Positions 6,464 to 12,843 of a DNA stretch of 36,182 nt are shown one piece after another. The notes below the pieces were generated by a model that worked only from the letters and a program-made list of their open reading frames with translations, had not been told where the DNA came from and searched no databases. The stretch is from an uncultured Eggerthellaceae bacterium (lineage in GTDB: Bacteria > Actinomycetota > Coriobacteriia > Coriobacteriales > Eggerthellaceae): assembly GCA_910588985.1 (NCBI GenBank), contig CAJURO010000019.1, positions 1 through 36,182 on the forward strand, read 5' to 3'. How positions within the stretch are numbered: the first letter of the stretch is position 1; the number at the start of each line of letters is the position of its first letter. The position numbers and the translations under genes are program-made.

Positions 6464-8815
6464 ATGATGAACATCGCATCAGCCAAGCAGCAGATCAAGG
6501 ATACGGTCGAAGCGTATCTACAAAGAGACGATCAAGGGCTCTACGAGATACCGCATGTGCATCAGCGCCCCATATTCCTGCTTGGTGCGCCGGGCATCGG
6601 CAAGACGGCGATCATGGAGCAGGTGGCGGCCGAGCTTGATATCGGACTCATTTCCTATTCTATGACGCATCATACGCGCCAGAGCGCGCTTGGGCTCCCA
6701 CGCATCGAGCATCGCAGCTTCGAGGGGTTCGAGTTCGAAGCGTCTGAGTACACCATGAGCGAGATCGTTGCGTCCATCTACGATTACATGGAGCGAACCT
6801 CGCTCGAGCAGGGCATCCTCTTCCTCGATGAGATCAACTGCGTCTCAGAGACGCTCTATCCCTCTATGCTGCAGTTCTTGCAGTTCAAGACATTCGGCAA
6901 GCATAAGGTGCCTGATGGCTGGGTGGTCGTCTGTGCGGGCAATCCGCCCGAGTACAATCGAAGCGTTCATGAGTTCGACATCGTCACGCTCGATCGCCTG
7001 CGCGAGATCGACGTGGAGCCCGAATATGCTACCTGGCGTGCATATGCCATGGAAAAGGGGCTGCATCCTGCCGTGACCACGTTCCTTGAAGCGAAGAAGA
7101 GCTGCTTCTACAAGGTAGAGAGCAAGCCTGGTGGAGGCAAGGCGTTCGTCACTTGCCGTGGATGGGAGGATCTTGCTGATCTTATCGCGCTTTACGAGAA
7201 GATGAGCAAGCCTGTCGATCGCGATCTGTTCGCTCAGTTCTTGCGCGATGACGAGATCTGCGACCAATTCAGCGTCTACTATACGCTGTTCCAGAAGTAC
7301 CGCTCAGACTACCAGGTGGATTCCATCTTGGCAGGAGAGGCGACGCCCGAGATCGCACAGCGCGCACATGACGCCGAGTTCGATGAACGTGTTGCGCTGA
7401 TCGGGCTTTTGCTCGATGCTCTGTCAAGCGTGTGCAATGACGTGCTCGAGCTAGAAGGCGTATGCTTGGAGTTGCGCGATGTTCTCAGAAGCGCCAAAGA
7501 GGACATCGTTGCTGGCAAGACGGTTGAGCTCGTCCTTGGTGATATGGTTAGTGCGCGTGAAAGCGCGCTTGCGCGTCGCATCGAGGGCGGCATCGCACAA
7601 ACAGCTCAGATCAGACGCGAGCGCATGGTCATCTCCTTGCTGCGCTCGTTCATTGCCGAATGCACGCTTGCTGGTGTTCAAAGCGGCTCTGAGGCGTTTG
7701 CTGTGATCGAAGAGGCCTACGGGAAAGAAGTCGCTCGTCTTCAGCCTGCAGCCGATGAGGCTGGGCGAAAGATGGATGCAGCTTTCGCGTTCCTTGAAGA
7801 GACCTGCAGTGCGCGCGAGATGCTCATCTTCATGGCTGAGCTGACAACGCGTCGCGCAACAACAACCTATATCGCGCATTATGGCAATGAGGCATATTAC
7901 GCGCATGTGGATGATATCGAGGTTGACGCTGCGCGTGATTCGATTGCAGATCGCATCAAAGCATTGGACATCGCCAAAGAGCCGAAGACGAGCAAGGATG
8001 CAAGCGTTGACATCGCGCAGTCCGTTGGATTGCGCGGGGGCTCCGTCGAGGGAAGCAAGGGCGTGCAGGCCAGCTCAGGCAAGGCAGTTATCGATCAGGC
8101 TGGCGAGAGAGGCATCGATCCGCATGTGCTTGCTGATTACTACAGCGGGAAGCAATTCGAGTACGGGTTCGCGAGCATCTGCAAGATGCTCCTACCCGCA
8201 GATGAGCTGAAGGGAAAGAAGGTCCTTGATATCTGCAGCAGGCGCGGGCGTGGCGTCTATAAGATAAGCTCCATGGTCGGGAATGCCGGGCGTGCGATAG
8301 GTATTGATTGGAGCCGTGCATACATTGAAGAATCAAAGGATGGCATCGAGCGCGCCTGGCATGATAGCGGCCTTAAGGGCAACAATATGGATTTCTACGT
8401 CGCATACCCTGAGGACCTGATCAGCGTTGGCCTCGGGACGAACACGCTTGATGCGGTCTACGTGAACAACGTCATGACGTTGTTCTATGACCAAGCAGCT
8501 GCGCTCAAGGAATTCGCTCGCGTGCTCAAGCCAGGTGGTCTTCTGATCATGGAGACGGTCTTTGCCGACAAACCGCGTGAGATGGAGGTGGTTCGTCAGG
8601 CGAGGGAGATGGGGAACAGCGTTCAAGCAGCTCTCACGCGCGAGGAAAACTATGCTTGGCTCGAAGCAGTTGGCTTCGGCACGCCTGATGTGATCGATGA
8701 GTACTCAGTAGCGCCAGATGAGGGCTACAAGCCTGGATATACGGTTCCTATGGTTGCCGATGCTGACGATGTGAGCTACAAAGCTGTATCCCTGTATGTT
8801 CGTTTGGATGGTTGA
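6464..8815 (+). CDS. MoxR-type AAA+ ATPase fused to a class I methyltransferase-like domain
   Basis: One uninterrupted 783-aa reading frame. The N-terminal AAA+ module has Walker A GAPGIGKT (41-48), Walker B ILFLDE (118-123), a sensor-1 Asn in CAGNPPEYN (about 160) and a LDRLR arginine-finger region (about 176-180), typical of MoxR ATPases that remodel clients together with VWA proteins. Residues about 300-500 are helical. A Ser/Gly-rich linker (about 520-550) leads to a Rossmann methyltransferase-like domain (about 560-783) whose layout recalls ArsM/UbiE-like enzymes: motif I 'KKVLDICSRRGRG', the acidic end of strand 2 'AIGIDW', and 'LKPGGLLIMETVF'. Motif I lacks the usual GxGxG, so S-adenosylmethionine binding is uncertain. 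Tandem ATGs at 6464 and 6467 follow TAGGAGGG, which overlaps the upstream stop, so translation is coupled. The fusion is unusual for a MoxR protein. Confidence 0.88.
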   Translation: MMNIASAKQQIKDTVEAYLQRDDQGLYEIPHVHQRPIFLLGAPGIGKTAIMEQVAAELDIGLISYSMTHHTRQSALGLPRIEHRSFEGFEFEASEYTMSEIVASIYDYMERTSLEQGILFLDEINCVSETLYPSMLQFLQFKTFGKHKVPDGWVVVCAGNPPEYNRSVHEFDIVTLDRLREIDVEPEYATWRAYAMEKGLHPAVTTFLEAKKSCFYKVESKPGGGKAFVTCRGWEDLADLIALYEKMSKPVDRDLFAQFLRDDEICDQFSVYYTLFQKYRSDYQVDSILAGEATPEIAQRAHDAEFDERVALIGLLLDALSSVCNDVLELEGVCLELRDVLRSAKEDIVAGKTVELVLGDMVSARESALARRIEGGIAQTAQIRRERMVISLLRSFIAECTLAGVQSGSEAFAVIEEAYGKEVARLQPAADEAGRKMDAAFAFLEETCSAREMLIFMAELTTRRATTTYIAHYGNEAYYAHVDDIEVDAARDSIADRIKALDIAKEPKTSKDASVDIAQSVGLRGGSVEGSKGVQASSGKAVIDQAGERGIDPHVLADYYSGKQFEYGFASICKMLLPADELKGKKVLDICSRRGRGVYKISSMVGNAGRAIGIDWSRAYIEESKDGIERAWHDSGLKGNNMDFYVAYPEDLISVGLGTNTLDAVYVNNVMTLFYDQAAALKEFARVLKPGGLLIMETVFADKPREMEVVRQAREMGNSVQAALTREENYAWLEAVGFGTPDVIDEYSVAPDEGYKPGYTVPMVADADDVSYKAVSLYVRLDG

Positions 8816-8837
8816 GCCGACCTCTTCCGCACCCCAA

Positions 8838-8880
8838 AAACGCATCTACCACAAGCACTTGCTAGTGCTTGTGGTAGATG
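8838..8880 (-). terminator. Terminator of tRNA-Leu (17-bp perfect stem)
   Basis: Positions 8843-8859 and 8864-8880 are perfectly complementary around a 4-nt loop. On the minus strand the stem follows directly on the tRNA 3' end, shares the encoded CCA, and is followed by GC and five T residues (8837-8841 on the plus strand read AAAAA). It may also stop plus-strand transcripts from the MoxR-fusion gene, though no T-run follows on that side. Confidence 0.9.
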
Positions 8881-8963
8881 GTGCCCGGGGTGGGATTCGA
8901 ACCCACACGTCTTGTGGACAGAGGTTTTTGAGACCTCCGCGTCTGCCATTCCGCCACCCGGGC
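8879..8963 (-). tRNA. tRNA-Leu (anticodon CAA)
   Basis: On the minus strand the gene begins GCCCGGGTGGCGGAATGGC and ends CCCGGGCA plus an encoded CCA. The 7-bp acceptor stem (GCCCGGG/CCCGGGC), the T-arm GTGGGTTCGAATCCCAC and the long class II variable arm are all present. The anticodon loop CTCAAAA lies between GAGGT and ACCTC, giving anticodon CAA, which reads UUG. Length without CCA is 82 nt. Confidence 0.97.
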
Positions 8964-9009
8964 AAGGTGCGCATCGCATGTGAGCGCATGCGATATCAAA
9001 AGCCTAAAA

Positions 9010-9038
9010 AGTATAGCTTAAATGAGAGGTAAAGTCAT
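9010..9038 (-). promoter_or_regulatory. Promoter for tRNA-Leu
   Basis: On the minus strand, ATGACT (9038-9033) and TATACT (9015-9010) are separated by 17 bases, placing the start about 40 bases upstream of the mature tRNA. The leader contains an 8-bp hairpin (ATCGCATG 8973-8980 with 8987-8994) that is presumably removed during 5' processing. Confidence 0.6.
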
Positions 9039-9056
9039 AGCACGCTCTTGAAGCGG

Positions 9057-10424
9057 CTATTTCTTCTCCTCGCCATCTTCGTCTTTGAAGGATGTCGTTT
9101 CGATCTCAAGGCCGATCTTGTCGATGCGGAGTCGCTCCATCGCGATGACGGTGAAAGCAGCTTTCGTCTCGCGAAGAGAGTTCGCGTGCACCAGGCTTAC
9201 GCTTTCGCCTTCCTTAGGGATCTTGTCCATGAGCATGAGCACGAGCCCGCCCGCCGTTTCGACCTTCTCTGAGCCTTCAGGCTCGAAGCCGAGCAGCTCC
9301 TCAAGGTCGGCGATCGGCATGCTGCCATCTATGATGAGCGAGCCATCTTCGAGCTGCAAGACCTCATCGTCGGCATCATGGCGATACTCATCGTCGATGC
9401 GCCCGACGATCTGCTCCATCACATCCGCCAGCGTGACGATGCCAGCAGTGCCGCCATGCTCATCGACGACCAGGCAGATCTCGGTGCGCTCTTCCTGGAG
9501 AAGGTCTATGAGGCTGGCGATCGGGACGGTCTCGGGGATGGGCGGCAACTCGCGGATCTTCCATTCGTCCATGGGAGTGTCGGCGGGTTGCCCATAGAGA
9601 TCCTTGATGTGGACGAATCCAACAACATGATCCCTGCTGCCGCGACAGATAGGATAGCGCGTGTACTTGTATTGATGGACGATGCTCAGGTTCTCCTCAA
9701 GCGGATCATCCATGTCAAGGAAGACGACATCGGTGCGGGGCGTCATGATGGCCTCGGCATCCTTGTCGCCAAGGTCGAGCACATTGTCCACGAATTCGTT
9801 CTGCTCAGGGTCGATGAGGCCGCTTTCAGTGGATTCATCGATGAGGATCTTGATCTCGTCGCCGGTGTAGACCTCGTGCTCGTTCGCAGGGTCATGGCCA
9901 AGCATGCGCACGACCCCATTCGTGATGCTGTTGAACAGCCACATGATGGGGTAGGTGATCTTGTAGAACCAGAGAAGCGGCGTTGCGGTCTTGAGGGCAT
10001 AGCGCTCGGTGGAGAAGATGGCGAGCGATTTCGGGATGAGCTCACCAGTGACGACATGCAAGGTGGTCATGATGAAATATCCGATCGCCACCGCACAGAC
10101 GGTGATAACGGCCTCTGGTGCGCCGAAGAGCTCGAAGAGGGGTCGGATCAGCTCAGAGAAGGCTGGTTCGCCCAGCCAGCCAAGGGCGAGCGAGGCGAGC
10201 GTGATGCCAAGCTGGCAGGCAGAAAGATAGGCATTCACGTTGTTCGCGATCTTGAGCGCATTGGCCGCGCCGCTCTTCCCCTGCGATTGCGCGATCTCTA
10301 GTTGCGATTTCCTTACACGTACAAGCGCGAATTCGGCTATGACGAAAAATGCGTTCATAGCTAGGAATACGACGACCAGGATCAAGCTGATGGCTATATG
10401 CACACCTTCGGACACGGTTCTCAC
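9057..10424 (-). CDS. CNNM/CorC-type membrane protein with CBS pair (HlyC/CorC family)
   Basis: A 455-aa protein with the standard family order: a DUF21/CNNM transmembrane domain (about residues 10-190, beginning 'ISLILVVVFLAMNAFFVIAEFALVRVRKSQL' in style, with 'GELIPKSLA'), a pair of CBS domains (about 210-335, with the 'IMTPRTDVVFLD' entry and 'DEHGGTAGIVTLADVMEQIVG'), and a C-terminal CorC_HlyC domain (about 350-435). Related proteins are linked to Mg2+ or Co2+ efflux (family knowledge); the ion is not evident here. The GTG at 10424 is the longest start. GTG 10415 has the better Shine-Dalgarno (AAGGTGAG, spacing about five) and may be the true one. It is transcribed away from dnaK. A weak stem-loop at 9036-9060 overlaps its stop and the tRNA promoter. 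Confidence 0.92.
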   Translation of the reverse strand: MRTVSEGVHIAISLILVVVFLAMNAFFVIAEFALVRVRKSQLEIAQSQGKSGAANALKIANNVNAYLSACQLGITLASLALGWLGEPAFSELIRPLFELFGAPEAVITVCAVAIGYFIMTTLHVVTGELIPKSLAIFSTERYALKTATPLLWFYKITYPIMWLFNSITNGVVRMLGHDPANEHEVYTGDEIKILIDESTESGLIDPEQNEFVDNVLDLGDKDAEAIMTPRTDVVFLDMDDPLEENLSIVHQYKYTRYPICRGSRDHVVGFVHIKDLYGQPADTPMDEWKIRELPPIPETVPIASLIDLLQEERTEICLVVDEHGGTAGIVTLADVMEQIVGRIDDEYRHDADDEVLQLEDGSLIIDGSMPIADLEELLGFEPEGSEKVETAGGLVLMLMDKIPKEGESVSLVHANSLRETKAAFTVIAMERLRIDKIGLEIETTSFKDEDGEEKK

Positions 10425-10717
10425 CTTCGCTATGCCGACCTGTATCGGCTCTCTAGACCTCTCTTTTGCAATGATGGTATGTATCGTAGTGCAAAAAGAT
10501 CATATTATCTCGTTATAGGGCATGTTTTACCGAATCGATGAATTGCTGAGAGGTGTGCGGTCTCATAAGGGCTTGCGCATGTTCGCGTCGGAGGGGTTCC
10601 GCGCAAGGTCGTTCGTTACAGCTCTGTAAGCAAACGAGGCTTTTTCAAGCTGTGCGCATCTCTTCGGACCAGATAGGTCACAATAGGGAAAACGAATTGA
10701 GCGAAAGGAAACAAGGC
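10425..10717. promoter_or_regulatory. Divergent intergenic region between the CorC-type gene and dnaK
   Basis: This 293-base region has no gene I can support. It contains an inverted repeat CTTGCGC/GCGCAAG (10572-10578 and 10601-10607). It also has a bulged stem around TTACAG/CTGTAA (10610-10636) with five T residues at 10641-10645, separated from the stem by four bases, so it is terminator-like but not canonical. A -10-like TATTAT at 10503-10508 lacks a clear -35. No CIRCE or HAIR box is visible, so heat-shock control of this dnaK is not evident. Confidence 0.35.
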
Positions 10718-12469
10718 ATGTCAGCAATCGGTATCGATCTTGGAACGACGAACAGCTGCGTGGCAGTGGTCGAGGGCGGCTCCCCTGAGGTGATCGCGAA
10801 TGCGGAAGGGGAGCGTACGACTCCTTCGGTTGCGGCATTCACCAAGGATGGAGAGCGCATCGTTGGCACAACGGCGCTTCGTCAGATGGCCATGAACCCG
10901 GGGCGCACCATCAGCTCGGTGAAGCGTCACATGGGAACGAATTGGCGCGCGGGGATCGATGGGCGCGAGTTCTCGCCGCAAGAGATCTCGGCGATGATCC
11001 TGCGCAAGCTGCGCACGGATGCGGAGAGCTTCCTTGGCTCTGAGGTGCGCGATGCGGTCATCACGGTCCCTGCGTACTTCAATGACATGCAGCGCAATGC
11101 GACGAAGGACGCTGGCACCATCGCGGGCCTGAACGTGCTGCGCATCATCAACGAGCCAACAGCGGCAGCGCTTGCATACGGGCTTGACCATGGAGACGCG
11201 CAGATGGTCATGGTGTACGACTTAGGTGGCGGCACCTTCGATGTGTCGATCATCGAGATCGGGGACAACGTGATAGAGGTGCTTGCCACTGCGGGCAACA
11301 ACAAGCTCGGGGGAGATGACTTCGATGCGCGACTAGCGAAGCACCTGCGTGAGCGCTTCCGTGAGCAGACGGGCGTGGATATCTCCGAGGATGCCATGGC
11401 ATGCCAGCGCGTCCTTGAGGCGGCAGAGCAAGCGAAGAAGGAACTCAGCTCGATGGAGTCAACCATCGTCAACCTTCCCTTCCTTGCGAATGGACCAGAG
11501 GGACCCGCACATCTTGAGGAGACGATCACGCGCATGCAGTTCGACATGCTGACACGCGACCTTGTGGAAGCTACCTCTGAGCCAGTGCAGCAGGCGTTGA
11601 ACGATGCGGGCATTGCTGCAAGCGAGCTTGGCGAGGTCCTTCTTGTCGGTGGCTCGACGCGCATCCCTGCGGTGCAAGAGCACGTGAAGAAGCTCACCGG
11701 GAAGGTGCCAGCGAGCAGCATCAACCCAGACGAGTGCGTAGCGCAAGGAGCGGCCATCCAGGCGGCAACGCTCGAGGGTGCACGGACGGGCAACGCCCTC
11801 ATGCCCCGCGGTGGCGAGCTTCTCCTGCTCGATGTGGTGCCCATGTCGTTTTCCATCGAGACGGTGGGCGGCGTGGCTACGCGCGTCATCGAGCGCAACA
11901 CGACCCTACCCGTTCATTACGAGCAGGTCTTCACGACTGCTGCGCCGTTCCAGACGAAGGTAGAGGTCAACGTCATGCAGGGCGAGCGCCCGATGGCGGC
12001 TGACAACAAGTCCATTGGCAAGTTCCAGCTCAAGGGGATCAAGCGTGCACCCGCGGGGGTGCCCCAGATCAACGTGAGCTTCGACATCGACGCGAACGGT
12101 ATCCTGACCGTTACAGCGACCGACCTTGGTACGGGCAACGAGCAGTCCATCACGATCACAGACTCTGAGCGCATGAGCGATGAGGAGATCCAGGCGGCTA
12201 TCGTAGATGCGGAGCGCTATGCCGAGGAGGATCGCGCGAAGCGGGCTTCGTTCGAGAAGCGCAACGAGGCGCAAGCGCTGTGCGGGCGTGCTGAGGAGCG
12301 CATGAAGGAAGAGGGTCGCGAAATGGACAAGGATGAGAAGCGCGCGCTCAAGCATGCGGTCGCCCAGGTGCAGCGTTATCTTGCGAAGCGTCCTGAGAAG
12401 ATGAAGGATGGGGATGAGGCGGCGTTCGATGCTGCCATCGCGGAGCTTACATCGCTCATGGGCGAATAG
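10718..12469 (+). CDS. dnaK: DnaK (Hsp70) chaperone, short stand-alone copy
   Basis: A 583-aa Hsp70. The nucleotide-binding domain has GIDLGTTNS at residues 5-13, 'YFNDMQRNATKDAG', 'VYDLGGGTFDVSI' and 'LVGGSTRIPAVQ'. The beta-sandwich substrate domain (about 370-490) has 'QGERPMAADNKS.GKFQL.GI' and 'DIDANGILTVTATD', then an alpha-helical lid to the end. The protein is shorter than typical DnaK (about 610-640 residues) because it stops right after the lid, without the disordered acidic or Gly-rich tail. The arch region reads 'DVVPMSFSIETVGGV' where most DnaKs read 'DV.PLSLGIET.GGV'. No grpE, dnaJ, hrcA or hspR lies beside it, so it may be a second DnaK. The ATG at 10718 follows GAAAGGAA, and the longer upstream open frame lacks family similarity. 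Confidence 0.93.
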   Translation: MSAIGIDLGTTNSCVAVVEGGSPEVIANAEGERTTPSVAAFTKDGERIVGTTALRQMAMNPGRTISSVKRHMGTNWRAGIDGREFSPQEISAMILRKLRTDAESFLGSEVRDAVITVPAYFNDMQRNATKDAGTIAGLNVLRIINEPTAAALAYGLDHGDAQMVMVYDLGGGTFDVSIIEIGDNVIEVLATAGNNKLGGDDFDARLAKHLRERFREQTGVDISEDAMACQRVLEAAEQAKKELSSMESTIVNLPFLANGPEGPAHLEETITRMQFDMLTRDLVEATSEPVQQALNDAGIAASELGEVLLVGGSTRIPAVQEHVKKLTGKVPASSINPDECVAQGAAIQAATLEGARTGNALMPRGGELLLLDVVPMSFSIETVGGVATRVIERNTTLPVHYEQVFTTAAPFQTKVEVNVMQGERPMAADNKSIGKFQLKGIKRAPAGVPQINVSFDIDANGILTVTATDLGTGNEQSITITDSERMSDEEIQAAIVDAERYAEEDRAKRASFEKRNEAQALCGRAEERMKEEGREMDKDEKRALKHAVAQVQRYLAKRPEKMKDGDEAAFDAAIAELTSLMGE

Positions 12470-12621
12470 GCGGGTCACCTGTCAATTCGTTTGTTGCGAG
12501 TGGGCGAATGAAAGCCTCGCTGCTTGCTGCCTCGGTCCATGCATTTCTCAGCTCGCGAGATCTCCTCCGAGATATCTCATATGTGCATTGTGAGATTTCC
12601 TGTAATTGTTCCCAATATATA

Positions 12622-12649
12622 TTGACTTGCCTGGATACGCTCATATAAT
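12622..12649 (+). promoter_or_regulatory. Sigma-A-type promoter of htpG
   Basis: TTGACT (12622-12627) and TATAAT (12644-12649) are separated by 16 bases, a near-consensus vegetative promoter. The expected start site falls at the left edge of the CIRCE operator. Confidence 0.85.
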
Positions 12650-12655
12650 GATGCA

Positions 12656-12682
12656 TTAGCACTCAAGTAATGAGAGTGCTAA
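12656..12682 (+). promoter_or_regulatory. CIRCE operator (HrcA binding site)
   Basis: TTAGCACTC (12656-12664), nine bases, then GAGTGCTAA (12674-12682): an exact match to the CIRCE consensus. It begins seven bases after the -10 box, so HrcA bound here would block initiation. It controls htpG, the next gene downstream. No hrcA is in the window. Confidence 0.96.
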
Positions 12683-12843
12683 CACAACTTACAAAGGCAT
12701 CATCACGACTTGGCTACGAACACGTAGCGTAGGCGTCACGGGCTGAACGAGGAAGACCTCATAGTTGCCTACGACGCGTACAGTGACGAGAAAAAGCAAA
12801 GAGAAATAGAAGGTACAACGAGCGAAAGAAGGCAGAACACACA
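12683..12843 (+). other. Structured htpG 5' untranslated region
   Basis: About 185 bases separate the predicted transcription start from ATG 12844. CGTAGGC (12728-12734) pairs with GCCTACG (12767-12773), enclosing a small GAGG/CCTC hairpin (12749-12760). The last 60 bases are A-rich. No leader peptide is evident. Confidence 0.45.

Noticed and set aside
7981..8815. Arsenic methylation function from the ArsM-like domain and the DUF2064 gene
   Set aside because: The fused domain has a degenerate motif I, no arsenite-binding cysteine pattern is evident, the two genes are 6 kb apart, and no ars genes are present.
9378..10301. 307-aa plus-strand open frame inside the CorC-type gene
   Set aside because: Its composition (Asp, His, Arg-rich) is that of a shadow frame. 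The minus-strand protein has all CNNM and CBS landmarks.
10610..10645. Terminator or attenuator in front of dnaK
   Set aside because: The stem has a bulge and a very short loop, and four bases separate it from the T-run. It is noted in the intergenic entry but not called as a terminator.
10927..11901. 324-aa open frame opposite dnaK
   Set aside because: Long open frames antisense to dnaK are a well-known artefact. It has Ser/Arg-rich composition and no ribosome site or family match.
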